The notes beneath the pieces are model-generated. The model saw nothing but the letters and a program-made list of their open reading frames with translations, was not told where the DNA came from and did no database searches. Made by a program: the position numbers and the translations under genes. This document shows, piece by piece, positions 35,727 to 45,021 of a DNA stretch of 64,000 nucleotides; the stretch's first letter is position 1, and the number at the start of each line of letters is the position of its first letter. The DNA is from Comamonas thiooxydans (GTDB lineage: Bacteria > Pseudomonadota > Gammaproteobacteria > Burkholderiales > Burkholderiaceae_C). The stretch covers positions 1-64,000 of the forward strand of contig NZ_BBVD01000011.1 of assembly GCF_000964545.1 (NCBI RefSeq). Direction: 5' to 3'.

Positions 35727-35730
35727 GGAT

Positions 35731-36924
35731 TCAGCAGAAGAGCTTTTTCATGCGAGCAATGGCTTCCTGCAGCTGCTCCATGGAGTTGGCGGTGGAAAAG
35801 CGCACATAGTTCGCCGTCTCGGCCTGACCGAAGTCGCGGCCGGGGGTGATGGCCAGGTGAGCCTGGTTCATCAGCGCATAGGCAAAGTCCCAGCTGCCTT
35901 TCACGCCGAGCTTTTCGGCGGCAGCGCGGCAGTCGGCCCAGGCGTAGAAAGCGCCGTCGGGCTTGACGGGCACGGGCAGGCCTATCGATTCGAGAGCCGG
36001 GATGAAGTAGTCGCGGCGGGCCTTGAACTCGGCGCGGCGGCGCTCGTATTCGACAATGCTCTCGGGCTCGAAGCAGGCGAGGGCCGCATATTGCGATACG
36101 GTGCTGGCACAGATGAACAGATGCTGGGCCAGCATCTCTATGGGCGCGACCAGCGACTCGGGCACGACCATCCAGCCCAGGCGCCAGCCCGTCATATTGA
36201 AATATTTGCTGAAGCTGTTGATGGAGATGATGTCATCGCCCAGCTTCAGGGCCGATTGGCCAAAGGCTTCGTCGTAGGACAGGCCCAGGTAGATTTCGTC
36301 GACGATGGTCAACCCGCCTTTGGCGCGCACGACGTCGTGGATGCGGCGCAGCTCATCGGGAGCAATCGAAGTGCCCGTGGGGTTGGACGGCGAGGCCAGC
36401 ATCACGCCGCGCGTGCGCTCGCCCCAGGCTGCTTCGACCTTGGCGGCGCTGAGCTGGAAGCGCTCCGCCGCCGAGGAGGGGATGAGCACCGGCTTGCCCT
36501 CGGCCGCCGAGACAAAGTGGCGGTTGCAGGGGTAGCTGGGATCGGGCATCAGCACCTCGTCGCCCTCGTCGATCAGAGCCAGACAGGCCAGCTGCAGCGC
36601 AGCCGAGGCGCCGGCCGTGATGATGATGCGGCGCGCCGGCACATCCACGCCGAAGCGGCTGGCATACCAGGCGCTGATACGCTCGCGCAGCTCGGGCAGG
36701 CCCGGTGCCTGGGTATATTGCGTGCGGCCGTCGCGGATGGCGCGCTCTGCCGCTTGCTGCACCAGAGGCGGGGCGCTGAAGTCCGGCTCGCCGATGTTCA
36801 GATAGATCATGGGCGTGCCGCTGGCGCTGGACTGGCGGGCCACTTCCTGCGCGTGCTTGGCCATTTCCATGACGTAAAAAGGCTCGATACGTTGGGCGCG
36901 GCGGGAAAGCTCGATGACGGACAT
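35731..36924 (-). CDS. PLP-dependent class I/II aminotransferase
   Basis: 397 aa fold-type I enzyme. NIGEPDFSAPPLV is the N-terminal substrate arm, ASPSNPTGT binds PLP and substrate, and SFSKYFNMTGWRLGW contains the Schiff-base Lys. GRDFGQ and VRFSTANS carry the carboxylate-binding Arg region. It probably transaminates aspartate, alanine or aromatic amino acids; the exact donor is not resolved. The start MSVIELSRRA at 36924 is preferred over 36948 because the extension is not family-like. It lies 4 nt before ybgC, so it is probably co-transcribed with the tol genes. Confidence 0.9.
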   Translation of the reverse strand: MSVIELSRRAQRIEPFYVMEMAKHAQEVARQSSASGTPMIYLNIGEPDFSAPPLVQQAAERAIRDGRTQYTQAPGLPELRERISAWYASRFGVDVPARRIIITAGASAALQLACLALIDEGDEVLMPDPSYPCNRHFVSAAEGKPVLIPSSAAERFQLSAAKVEAAWGERTRGVMLASPSNPTGTSIAPDELRRIHDVVRAKGGLTIVDEIYLGLSYDEAFGQSALKLGDDIISINSFSKYFNMTGWRLGWMVVPESLVAPIEMLAQHLFICASTVSQYAALACFEPESIVEYERRRAEFKARRDYFIPALESIGLPVPVKPDGAFYAWADCRAAAEKLGVKGSWDFAYALMNQAHLAITPGRDFGQAETANYVRFSTANSMEQLQEAIARMKKLFC

Positions 36925-37004
36925 GGACGACGTTATTCTTTCAATCAATCAGCGTTCGGGTGCAGTCTGGTGCCGGAGGATGCAGCCGGTACAGCAGCCT
37001 GGCA

Positions 37005-37065
37005 CCCATAAAAAAACTGCAACCAGCCAGCCGGTGCACGATAGCACCTGCGGCCCTGTTGCAGT
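37005..37065 (-). terminator. Terminator after nusB
   Basis: Outer stem ACTGCAAC/GTTGCAGT and inner stem GTGC/GCAC form a long hairpin. On the minus strand it runs into TTTTTTTATG. It separates the riboflavin/nusB unit from the aminotransferase. Confidence 0.8.
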
Positions 37066-37131
37066 ATTTGCATTGACTATGCATGTGGCGCCAGCAGGGC
37101 CGCGCAGGCACGGCGCTGCAGATCAAGCGGT

Positions 37132-37668
37132 TCAGCTCGCAGACTTGTTGGCGCGGTCATGCGCCACTTCGGTGGCGCGCAGCTCGGGAGCCAGTCCGTT
37201 GAGCACGGCGTTGACATACTTGTGACCGTCGGTGCCGCCGAATTCCTTGGCCAGCTCGATGCACTCGTTGAGCACCACGCGCCAGGGCACGTCGGGGCAG
37301 TTCTGGAACTCGTACACACCAATCCACATGCAGGCATGTTCGATGGGCGAGATCTCGGTCAGGCCGCGATCGAGCTTGGGCGTGATCAGTGCATCCAGTG
37401 CAGCTTCGTTTTCCACGCAGCCGCGCAGCAGTGCATCGTAGTGCACCACGTCGGCCTTGTGAAAGCCGGCCAGATCGCGCGTGAAGCGGTCGATGTCGAG
37501 CACCGCATTGCGGCCCACGATGTGCTGATACAGGCCTTGCAGTGCGAACTCGCGTGCGCGGCTGCGATTGGATTTGGAGCCCGCCTTGCGTGCGCCGGTG
37601 CTGGTCAGGCCGGTGCGCTTCTGGGGAGGGCGGCGCGAGCCGGACTCGCTGGATTGTTCTTCACTCAT
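37132..37668 (-). CDS. nusB: Transcription antitermination factor NusB
   Basis: 178 aa. A basic Ser/Arg-rich N-terminal tail of about 35 residues precedes the NusB fold, which starts SRAREFALQGLYQHIVG and has WRVVLNECIELAKEFGGTDGHKYVNAVLNGLA. NusB binds boxA RNA with NusE (S10) in rRNA antitermination. The gene overlaps the ribH stop by 8 nt, the usual ribH-nusB arrangement. Confidence 0.96.
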   Translation of the reverse strand: MSEEQSSESGSRRPPQKRTGLTSTGARKAGSKSNRSRAREFALQGLYQHIVGRNAVLDIDRFTRDLAGFHKADVVHYDALLRGCVENEAALDALITPKLDRGLTEISPIEHACMWIGVYEFQNCPDVPWRVVLNECIELAKEFGGTDGHKYVNAVLNGLAPELRATEVAHDRANKSAS

Positions 37669-38134
37669 GGTCGTCGTAGGAGTTGAGCAGATTGGCCATT
37701 TCCACGGCGACCTGGGCGGCGTCGCGGCCCTTGTCTACCTGGCGGGCAATGGCTTGCTCCATGTTTTCAGTGGTGATGATCGCGTTGGCGATCGGCAGGC
37801 GGTAGTCCAGGGACAGGCGTGTCACGCCTGCGCCCGATTCGTTGGCTACCAGCTCGAAGTGGTATGTCTCCCCACGGATGATGCAGCCCAGCGCCACCAG
37901 GGCGTCGTACTGATCGGTGTCGGCCAGTGTCTGCAGCGCCACGGGCACTTCGAGTGCGCCGGGGACGGTGACATGGTCGATGTTCTCGCTCTTCACACCC
38001 AATGCCAGCAGCTCATCGCGGCAGGAGGCAAACAGGGTGTTGGTAATGCTTTCGTTGAAGCGTGCTTGCACGATGCCGATCTTCAGTTCGGCTCCGTTGA
38101 GGTTCTGGCCTTGGCCTTTTTCTGCGTTTTGCAT
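37661..38134 (-). CDS. ribH: 6,7-dimethyl-8-ribityllumazine synthase
   Basis: 157 aa. Conserved blocks are IGIVQARFNESIT, VPGALEVPVAL and GCIIRGETYHFELVAN, which bind the two substrates and phosphate. It condenses the butanone phosphate made by RibB with the pyrimidine intermediate to give lumazine, the riboflavin precursor, in an icosahedral shell. It is 15 nt after the ribB-type gene and overlaps nusB. Confidence 0.96.
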   Translation of the reverse strand: MQNAEKGQGQNLNGAELKIGIVQARFNESITNTLFASCRDELLALGVKSENIDHVTVPGALEVPVALQTLADTDQYDALVALGCIIRGETYHFELVANESGAGVTRLSLDYRLPIANAIITTENMEQAIARQVDKGRDAAQVAVEMANLLNSYDDHE

Positions 38135-38149
38135 CTGGTGTTCCGTCTC

Positions 38150-39271
38150 TTATTCTTTGGGGATGTAACCCGTGATTTCCAGGCCGTAGCCTGCCATGCT
38201 GGGCATGCGGCGGGGCTGGCCCATGAGGTGCATCTTGCTCACGCCCAACTCGCGCAGGATTTGCGCGCCCACGCCATAGGTGCGCAGGTCCATGCGGCCA
38301 CGCTCGGGCGCCTGGGCCGAACGGGCCTTGCCTTCGAACTGGGTCAGCAACTGCTCGCCGGACTCGCTGCAGTTGAGCAGCACGGCCACGCCCTGGCCAT
38401 TGCCGTTGATGTACTTGAGACTCTCGTCCAGGCACCAGGAATGCTGGTTGCGGCCGGTTTCGAGCGCATCGAGCACCGACAGCGGCTCGTGCACACGCAC
38501 GGGCACGGTGGTGTCGGGCTGCCATTCGCCCTTGACCAGTGCCAGATGCACGGAGCCGCTGGGCACGTCGCGGAAGGCATGGGCGATGAATTCGCCATGG
38601 GCCGTCTGCATGGGACGGCTGCCCACTTTCTGCAGCAGGGATTCGTTGCGGCTGCGGTATTCGATGAGGTCGGCAATCGTGCCGATCTTGATACCGTGCT
38701 CGGCACAGAACAGCTGCAGATCGGGCAGGCGGGCCATGGTGCCGTCGTCCTTCATGATCTCGCAGATCACGGCCGAGGGCGTGCAGCCTGCCAGCGCGGC
38801 CAGATCGCAACCAGCCTCGGTATGGCCGGCGCGCATGAGCACGCCGCCGTCCACGGCCTGCAGCGGGAAGATATGGCCGGGCTGCACCAGATCGCTGGGC
38901 TGGCTGTTCTTGTTCACGGCCACCTGGATGGTACGTGCACGGTCGGCGGCCGAGATGCCGGTGGTCACGCCTTCGGCGGCTTCGATGGAAATGGTGAAGG
39001 CCGTGCTGTACACGGTGCCGTTGCGCGCGGCCATGGGAGGCAGCTTGAGGAATTCGCAGCGCTCGCGGGTCAGCGTCAGGCAGATCAGGCCACGGCCGAA
39101 GCGGGCCATGAAGTTGATGGCTTCTGCTGTGACATGGTCGGATGCCAGAACCAGATCGCCTTCGTTCTCACGGTCTTCTTCGTCAACGAGAACGACCATG
39201 CGGCCGGCACGCATTTCCGCCACGATTTCTTCGACGGGCGAGATGGGCACAGGTTGGAGGGAGCTGTTCAT
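38150..39271 (-). CDS. ribB: DHBP synthase RibB with degenerate RibA-like C-terminus (RibBX type)
   Basis: 373 aa. Residues about 10-210 are a complete 3,4-dihydroxy-2-butanone-4-phosphate synthase: VVLVDEEDRENEGDLVLAS, GLICLTLT, and the AGHTEAGCDLAALAG block. The rest aligns with GTP cyclohydrolase II but lacks its zinc cysteines: where RibA has SEC...RCDCG this protein has EPLSVLDALETGRNQHS. It should make butanone phosphate but not open GTP, matching the RibBX variant described in Proteobacteria; a separate ribA is expected elsewhere. Start MNSSLQP at 39271. No FMN riboswitch was recognised upstream. Confidence 0.9.
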   Translation of the reverse strand: MNSSLQPVPISPVEEIVAEMRAGRMVVLVDEEDRENEGDLVLASDHVTAEAINFMARFGRGLICLTLTRERCEFLKLPPMAARNGTVYSTAFTISIEAAEGVTTGISAADRARTIQVAVNKNSQPSDLVQPGHIFPLQAVDGGVLMRAGHTEAGCDLAALAGCTPSAVICEIMKDDGTMARLPDLQLFCAEHGIKIGTIADLIEYRSRNESLLQKVGSRPMQTAHGEFIAHAFRDVPSGSVHLALVKGEWQPDTTVPVRVHEPLSVLDALETGRNQHSWCLDESLKYINGNGQGVAVLLNCSESGEQLLTQFEGKARSAQAPERGRMDLRTYGVGAQILRELGVSKMHLMGQPRRMPSMAGYGLEITGYIPKE

Positions 39272-39577
39272 GGAATGCCTTCTTGGACGTGAACTGGATG
39301 CGATGCACTGCAGTCGGCGGCTGGCGCATGACACGCACCAGTGAGGCATTGCCGACGCCGCCATGGGCGCAGGCAGGACTTCCAAAGAACGTGTGAGGCG
39401 GGAGGCCGCCTGGGCGGAGCCGCTTTCTGCAGGACAAGGCCTTGCGGAAAGCGCTCATTCTATTGCAGAGCGGGCTTTGAGCGCGCAAGCCGACCCTGAA
39501 ACCATGATGCAGTGCAAGAACCGGATGCAGTTCCAAGGCGTGGCATCCGGCAAGAGCCGCCCCGCCGCTCAGGGGGC
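39272..39577. promoter_or_regulatory. Leader region of the rib-nusB unit
   Basis: 306 bp between ribB-type gene and ferredoxin. A hairpin at 39421-39453 pairs CGCTTTCTGCA with TGCGGAAAGCG (10 of 11 bp). No FMN-aptamer consensus and no gene were found. Confidence 0.4.
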
Positions 39578-39883
39578 TTACAAATACTCATGATCCTTGA
39601 GCACCACATCGCTGTCGGGATAGGCACAGCAGGGCAGCACATAGCCTTCGGCCTGCTCTTCGGTCGTCACCCCCGGCCACTCGATGTCGTAGTGCACGCT
39701 GCCCGATACCAGCTGCCCCATGCAGGTGCGGCAGGTGCCGTTGCGGCAGGAGCTGGGCCAGTTCACGCCGCCGCTCTCCAGCGAGTCCAGCAAGGACTGG
39801 TCGGCCCAGGCGTCGACCTGCTGGCCGCTGGGCTCGCACTTGGCGATGAAGAAGGGAGGGGCAAAAGCAGAGTCGTTGGACAT
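39578..39883 (-). CDS. Plant-type 2Fe-2S ferredoxin
   Basis: 101 aa. Four cluster cysteines lie in SCRNGTCRTCMG and VLPCCAYP, the C-x4-C-x2-C...C pattern of plant-type ferredoxins. The N-terminus has the usual beta-grasp strand (FFIAKCEPSGQQVD). It is an electron carrier in the cytoplasm; the partner oxygenase or reductase is not encoded nearby. It appears monocistronic. Confidence 0.92.
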   Translation of the reverse strand: MSNDSAFAPPFFIAKCEPSGQQVDAWADQSLLDSLESGGVNWPSSCRNGTCRTCMGQLVSGSVHYDIEWPGVTTEEQAEGYVLPCCAYPDSDVVLKDHEYL

Positions 39884-40435
39884 GAGGCGCTGTAGTGATT
39901 CTTTGCAAAACCCGTTGTTTTAGCTGGTTTGCCAAGGCCGTGGGCCCGGTGCGGATTGCCTGTTTTTTCAGCGCTGAAAAATGAACCTTTTGAAATCAAT
40001 GACTTGCCTGACTTATTCATGGGACGGTTGCAGTTGTTCACAAGGATGTCCAGCGTAGGACGGGATAAGTGGCTGGTTGTCGGATAGGAGCTGATCAAAA
40101 AATAGGCAGTTTGAAAAATTCCATATAAATCAAATGCTTGATCCATTGCTGCAAAAGCTATTCAGGCTTGTCCACAGGCTTGTTGAGAAAAATTGGGGAA
40201 AAGCCCGTCGCTTGTGGATGACTGATTTTTGCTATTGAAAGAAGAGCTTGTAGCGAATACAGATATTGAAATTTGAATAGTTTTAATATTGAAACCAATT
40301 GATTTTTTGCGGTAACAGCTCCCGGATTGATAGCATTCTCCAGACTTACCCGCAGGCAGTCGCAAACGCTACGTTGCGCTGCAGCATGGGCGCTTAAAGT
40401 GGCTGCATCAATGCACAAGCAAGGAGCAGGACATC
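39884..40435. other. 552-bp AT-rich intergenic region with DnaA-box-like 9-mers
   Basis: Markedly more AT-rich than its surroundings, especially 39960-40330. Three 9-mers resemble TTATCCACA: TTGTTCACA at 40034-40042, TTGTCCACA at 40168-40176 and, on the minus strand, TCATCCACA at 40213-40221. No convincing gene is seen. It contains promoters for the ferredoxin and the SDR gene. Confidence 0.4.
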
Positions 40436-41347
40436 ATGGCAATGGATTTTCAAGGTCGTGTGGCCATCGTGACGGGAGCGGGCGGCGGTCTGGGGCGTCT
40501 GCATGCGCTGGCTCTGGCCAGGCGCGGTGCCAAGGTGGTGGTCAACGATCTGGGCGGCGCGGTGGACGGCTCGGGCGGTTCGGCCACGGCGGCGCAGCAG
40601 GTAGTGGATGAAATCCGCGCAGCGGGCGGCGAGGCGATTGCCAACGCGGCCTCCGTGACCGACTTCGACGCCGTGCAGGCCATGGTCAAGCAGGCCATCA
40701 CGGCCTGGGGGCGCGTGGACATTCTGGTCAACAACGCCGGCATTCTGCGCGACAAGAGCTTTGCCAAGATGGACATGGCGGACTTCCGCCTTGTCGTCGA
40801 CGTACACCTGATGGGAGCGGCCAATTGCTGCAAGGCGGTCTGGCCCTATATGCAGGAGCAGAACTATGGCCGCATCGTGATGACGACTTCGTCGACGGGC
40901 CTCTACGGCAATTTCGGCCAGGCCAACTATGGCGCGGCAAAGCTGGCCCAGGTGGGCCTGATGCAGACGCTGGCCATCGAAGGGGCCAAACACAATATCC
41001 GGGTCAACGCACTGGCCCCCACGGCTGCCACACGTATGACGGCGGGACTGCTGCCCGAGCCGGTGCTGGAAGCCTTGAAGCCGGAGGCCGTGGTGCCTGC
41101 CATGCTGGTGCTGGCGCACGAGAGCGCGCCTACGCGCACCATTGTCTGCGCCGGCGCAGGCGGTTTCGAGGCTGCTCATATCACCATGACCGAAGGCGTT
41201 TATCTGGGCATGGGTGAGACCGTTCCCGAAGAGTTGGCCGCGCGTCTGGCTGAAGTCACGGCCAGCGAAGGCCAGCAGGTGCCGGCCAGTGGCGCCGTCC
41301 AGGGACAGGTGGAAGTGGGCAAGGCCATGAAAGCGCATGGACATTGA
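40436..41347 (+). CDS. SDR family oxidoreductase, hydroxyacyl-CoA dehydrogenase-like
   Basis: 303 aa. TGAGGGLGRLHALALARRGA is the NAD-binding site, followed by VNDLGGAVDGSGGS, typical of the MFE-2/HSD17B4 dehydrogenase-like branch. NNAG, then Ser in TTSSTG and Tyr-Lys in NYGAAK, complete the catalytic set. It probably oxidises a 3-hydroxyacyl-CoA in beta-oxidation. AAGGAGCAGG precedes the ATG. No hydratase partner lies next to it. A strong terminator follows. Confidence 0.9.
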   Translation: MAMDFQGRVAIVTGAGGGLGRLHALALARRGAKVVVNDLGGAVDGSGGSATAAQQVVDEIRAAGGEAIANAASVTDFDAVQAMVKQAITAWGRVDILVNNAGILRDKSFAKMDMADFRLVVDVHLMGAANCCKAVWPYMQEQNYGRIVMTTSSTGLYGNFGQANYGAAKLAQVGLMQTLAIEGAKHNIRVNALAPTAATRMTAGLLPEPVLEALKPEAVVPAMLVLAHESAPTRTIVCAGAGGFEAAHITMTEGVYLGMGETVPEELAARLAEVTASEGQQVPASGAVQGQVEVGKAMKAHGH

Positions 41348-41664
41348 TCAAGGCCAAAGTCGCAGCATTTTTTGCCCTGCACGAGCGGCAAGAGCAGCTG
41401 GCGATTGCGATTAGCACAGCTGAAAAAAGCCCTCTCGCGAGGGCTTTTTCTGTTTTGGAGTGAGCATGTGCTCATGTTTGGGTTGCTGTTAACCTGACAA
41501 ATTTCTGGCAGAGGCCCTGGCTCTTGGCGGCTCAACAGGCCGAAAAACGTGGTTAAGCGGCCAGCCGCCATCGCGTTGCGTCTTGTTTCTCTATCATTCG
41601 CCGTCTGGGCGCGATTGGGCAGACGAAGTTTGTCGTCAGCGTCTTCACTAAGAAGGTAAGAACA
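41348..41664. other. Gap between SDR gene and gshA
   Basis: 317 bp holding the SDR terminator at 41423-41450 and presumably the gshA promoter. No open frame of interest. Confidence 0.6.
41423..41450 (+). terminator. Terminator after SDR gene
   Basis: AAAAAAGCCCTC-TCGC-GAGGGCTTTTTC, a perfect 6-bp GC stem with flanking A and T runs and a tetraloop. Confidence 0.92.
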
Positions 41665-43191
41665 ATGAAGACATCGCAGGCCGCCGTGAATATGCCCACC
41701 GCCGAAAGGCTGCTGGGCATTCGTCGCGGCATCGAGAAAGAGGGACTGCGGGCACTGGCCACGGGCTCGCTGGCCCTGACGCCGCACCCTGCGGAACTGG
41801 GCTCGGCTCTCACGCACCCGCACATCACCACCGATTACAGCGAGTCCCAGCTGGAACTCATCACCGGCGCACGCCTGGGTGTCGAGGAATGCCTGGACGA
41901 GCTGACCGAAGTCCATCAGTTCGTGCTGCGCAACCTCAGCGAAAGCGGCGAGCTGATGTGGAATTCCAGCATGCCCTGCCGCCTGCCCACCGACGAGACG
42001 ATTCCGCTGGGCCGCTATGGCAGCTCGCACTCGGGCCGTTCCAAGAGTGTGTACCGCATGGGTCTGGGCCACCGCTATGGCCGTCGCATGCAGACCATCT
42101 CGGGGATTCATTACAACTGGTCGCTGCCCGGAGTGAGCAGCGACCAGTACTTTGCGCTGATCCGCAACTTCCGCCGCAACGCCTTTGTGCTGCTGTATCT
42201 GTATGGCGCCTCTCCCGCGCTGTGTCCCTGCTTTGTGGAAGGGCGCGAGCATCGCCTGCAGCCGCTGGGCGACGGCAGGCATGCGCTGTACCTGCCCTAT
42301 GCCACATCGCTACGCATGGGGCGCCTGGGCTATCAGAGCGACGCGCAGTCCAGCATCAACGTCAGCTACAACGGACTCGACGGCTATGCGGACTCGCTGC
42401 ACGAGGCGCTGACCCGTCCTTACCCGGCCTACGAGCAACTGGGCGTGCGCAACCCCGGTGGCGACTACAACCAGCTGGGCACGGGCCTGCTGCAGATCGA
42501 GAACGAGTTCTACGGCACCATCCGTCCCAAGCGCACCGTCAAGAGCGGCGAGCGCCCGCTGCACGCGCTGCGCGAGCGCGGTGTGGAATATGTGGAAGTG
42601 CGGCTCATGGATATCGATCCCTATGAAACCGTGGGCATTGCGCCGGCCACCATGCGCATGATCGACGTCTTCCTGCTGCACTGCCTGCACAGCGACAGCC
42701 CCGACGACACGCCCCAGGAAATTGCCGACCTCAAGCACAACCAGCATCTGGCTGCGGAACAGGGCCGCGAGCCGGGCCTGAAGCTGGTGCGCAACGGCCA
42801 GCAGGTGCTGCTGACCGACTGGGCACAGGAAGTGCTCGAGCAATGTCGTCCCTATGCCCAGGCGCTGGATGCTGCTCATGGCACAAGCGACTACAGCGCT
42901 GCGCTGGATCAGGCCCTGGCCCGCGTGCAGGACGCGCAGTCCACGCCTTCGGCCCATGTGCTCAAGGAGCTCACCGGCGCCTATGACAATCGTTTCATAG
43001 ACTTCATGACCACGCAGTCCGCCAAGGCGCGCGATGCCTTGCTGGCCATGCCCTGGACGGCTGAGCAGCAGGCGCGCTACGAGCGGATGAGCCAGGAGTC
43101 GGTGACCGCGCAGCAAGCCATCGAGGCTGCCGACACCATGACGTTCGAAGAGTGGCGCCAGCGCTATATGGATCCAGCCAGCCTGCTGTAA
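41665..43191 (+). CDS. gshA: Glutamate-cysteine ligase, GshA type 1
   Basis: 508 aa, close to the E. coli enzyme (518). GIRRGIEKEGLRA is the N-terminal ATP/Glu-binding block; TDYSESQLELIT and SGIHYNWSLP are further family motifs. It performs the first, ATP-dependent step of glutathione synthesis, joining glutamate and cysteine. AAGGTAAG precedes the ATG. It is a single-gene unit with a terminator directly after it. Confidence 0.95.
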   Translation: MKTSQAAVNMPTAERLLGIRRGIEKEGLRALATGSLALTPHPAELGSALTHPHITTDYSESQLELITGARLGVEECLDELTEVHQFVLRNLSESGELMWNSSMPCRLPTDETIPLGRYGSSHSGRSKSVYRMGLGHRYGRRMQTISGIHYNWSLPGVSSDQYFALIRNFRRNAFVLLYLYGASPALCPCFVEGREHRLQPLGDGRHALYLPYATSLRMGRLGYQSDAQSSINVSYNGLDGYADSLHEALTRPYPAYEQLGVRNPGGDYNQLGTGLLQIENEFYGTIRPKRTVKSGERPLHALRERGVEYVEVRLMDIDPYETVGIAPATMRMIDVFLLHCLHSDSPDDTPQEIADLKHNQHLAAEQGREPGLKLVRNGQQVLLTDWAQEVLEQCRPYAQALDAAHGTSDYSAALDQALARVQDAQSTPSAHVLKELTGAYDNRFIDFMTTQSAKARDALLAMPWTAEQQARYERMSQESVTAQQAIEAADTMTFEEWRQRYMDPASLL

Positions 43192-43213
43192 TTCTTGGAA
43201 TTTGATAGCTGGG

Positions 43214-43248
43214 AGCGCTTGCAATCTCTGGGTTGCAGGCGCTTTTTT
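43214..43248 (+). terminator. gshA terminator formed from a dispersed-repeat copy
   Basis: AGCGCTTGCAA pairs imperfectly with TTGCAGGCGCT, followed by TTTTTTA. The left arm belongs to a GATAGCTG-GGAGCGCTTG element related to copies near 51620 and 52566. Confidence 0.75.
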
Positions 43249-43348
43249 ATTGCATTAGGTGCTGCGGCTGTCACGTCATTGTCATCTGTGTTTCATATCG
43301 TAACGACCAGCGGAGCACTGCGCTCCGCGCTTGATCGGCGGTGTGCTC

Positions 43349-45004
43349 ATGTTGTTGAAGAAATTCCAGAACCTTTCGGTGGCTCGCAAGATGTGGGCCT
43401 TGTTCCTGGGGCTGTTGCTGTGCAATGTGCTGGTGGCAGGCGGCCTGTTCAGCTATCTGCAGAATGTGGAGCAGCGGGTCAGCGCCGCTGTTCAGGCCAC
43501 GGACAAGCGCATCAATCTTGCGCTGCGCTGGCAGGCGCTGACGCTGCAGAGCGTGGAGGCTGCGCTGGCCAGCGTGCTCTCTTCGGAAGAGCATCTGATT
43601 GCTCAGCTCTCGCAGAAAGCTCGCGGGCTGATGCAACAGGCTGGTGGTCTGCAGCAACAGGTGCAGGCCGATGCTCAGAGCGAAGTCGATCGAAGCGGCT
43701 TGGCCAGGGTGGAGCAGGAACGCAAGGCAGTGCTCGATATCTACGAGCAGGCCTATCAGGCGCGTGATCTGGGCAAGGCCTGGGAGGCGCAGAAGCTGGT
43801 GGACGAACAACTGATTCCCGCTTCCAGGCGCTATGTCCAGGCGCAGGATGCCTTTATCGAGGCTCAGCAGCAGCAGCGTCTGGACGCCGAGCAGCATGGG
43901 CGCGAGCAAACCGCCATCGCCAAGCGCATGGCCATGGGCGTGGGCTTGTTCATGGGCCTGGTGGGGGCGTTGCTGTCGTTGACGACGATTCGCTCCATCA
44001 CCACGCCCTTGAGCGAGGCGGTGCAGCTGGCGCAGACCATTGCGGCGGGCGATCTCAGCTATGCACCGCCGGCGGCGGAGCGCGGCGACGAGCTGGGTCG
44101 GCTCATGCAGTCGCTGGCGCTGATGACTAGGCAGTTGCGCGGCCTGGTAGGCGAGGTGCAGGGGGGTGTGGAGGCCGTGGCTGCCGCATCCAGCCAGATG
44201 GCGCAGGACAACAGCGATCTCTCCGATCGCACAGCCCATGCTGCAGAGCAACTCAAGGCCACGGTCAGCAGCATAGAAAACATGGTCACCCTGGTCACCC
44301 ATTCGGCCGACAGTGCGCGCCATGCCGACCAGAGTGCGCGCAGTGCCGCCGAGGCGGCGGCCAGCGGAGGCAGCGTGGTGCAGGAGGTGGTTCGCAATAT
44401 GGAGCACATGGCGCAAAGCAGCCAGCAGGTGGCTGCCATTGTGGGGGTGATTGACGGCATTGCCTTCCAGACCAATATCCTGGCGCTGAATGCCGCCGTG
44501 GAAGCGGCGCGGGCAGGCACTCAGGGCCGTGGCTTTGCCGTGGTGGCGGCCGAGGTACGCGAGCTGGCCCAGCGCAGTGCCGAAGCGGCCAAGCAGATCC
44601 GCCAGCTCATGGAGCACTCCACCAAACAGATGAAGTCGGGACAGACATTGGCGCTGCAGGCCGGCCAGCGCATGGAGCATATCGTGCGCGATGTGCGCAC
44701 GGTCAGCGGTCTGATCGCCTCGATCACCGAGGCGGCACAGGCGCAGAACCAGGGTATCGCCCAGATCAGCGAGGCGGTGCAGGCACTGGACCATATGACC
44801 AGCCAGAACGCGGGTCTGGTGGCCGAATCCAGCGCAGCAGCGCGCGAGCTATTCCATCAGGCGCAAAGGCTGGAGGCAGGGGCGGGGCGCTTCCGTATTG
44901 ACTATCAAGCGCTGGATAACGAGATCGCCGATATCGAGGTGGACGTCATGGAAAAAGAAGTCCATGTGCCTCGCCTGGCTGCGCTGGAAGCCGAAATGGC
45001 ATGA
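43349..45004 (+). CDS. Methyl-accepting chemotaxis protein
   Basis: 551 aa. TM1 (about residues 12-35) and TM2 (about 197-220) flank a periplasmic helical sensor of about 160 residues, of the four-helix-bundle class. A HAMP domain follows, then a cytoplasmic signalling coiled coil with the invariant hairpin IAFQTNILALNAAVEAARAG and glutamine/glutamate methylation stretches. It senses an unknown ligand and controls CheA. ATG at 43349 (MLLKKFQNLS) is chosen over GTG/TTG codons upstream. The C-terminus lacks a CheR-binding NWETF-like tail. Confidence 0.94.
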   Translation: MLLKKFQNLSVARKMWALFLGLLLCNVLVAGGLFSYLQNVEQRVSAAVQATDKRINLALRWQALTLQSVEAALASVLSSEEHLIAQLSQKARGLMQQAGGLQQQVQADAQSEVDRSGLARVEQERKAVLDIYEQAYQARDLGKAWEAQKLVDEQLIPASRRYVQAQDAFIEAQQQQRLDAEQHGREQTAIAKRMAMGVGLFMGLVGALLSLTTIRSITTPLSEAVQLAQTIAAGDLSYAPPAAERGDELGRLMQSLALMTRQLRGLVGEVQGGVEAVAAASSQMAQDNSDLSDRTAHAAEQLKATVSSIENMVTLVTHSADSARHADQSARSAAEAAASGGSVVQEVVRNMEHMAQSSQQVAAIVGVIDGIAFQTNILALNAAVEAARAGTQGRGFAVVAAEVRELAQRSAEAAKQIRQLMEHSTKQMKSGQTLALQAGQRMEHIVRDVRTVSGLIASITEAAQAQNQGIAQISEAVQALDHMTSQNAGLVAESSAAARELFHQAQRLEAGAGRFRIDYQALDNEIADIEVDVMEKEVHVPRLAALEAEMA

Positions 45005-45021
45005 GTCCCGAGTAGCGGGTT

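Noticed and set aside
37568..39292. 574-residue frame opposite ribH and the ribB-type gene
   Set aside because: Spans two real genes on the other strand and shows no motif.
39272..39577. FMN riboswitch before the rib genes
   Set aside because: None of the conserved aptamer segments was found on the minus strand; only a simple hairpin is present.
40158..40418. 86-residue frame in the AT-rich gap
   Set aside because: No ribosome-binding site, no homology pattern, codon usage unlike neighbours.
39884..40435. Replication origin
   Set aside because: Only three imperfect DnaA-like boxes and no dnaA, dnaN or parAB nearby.
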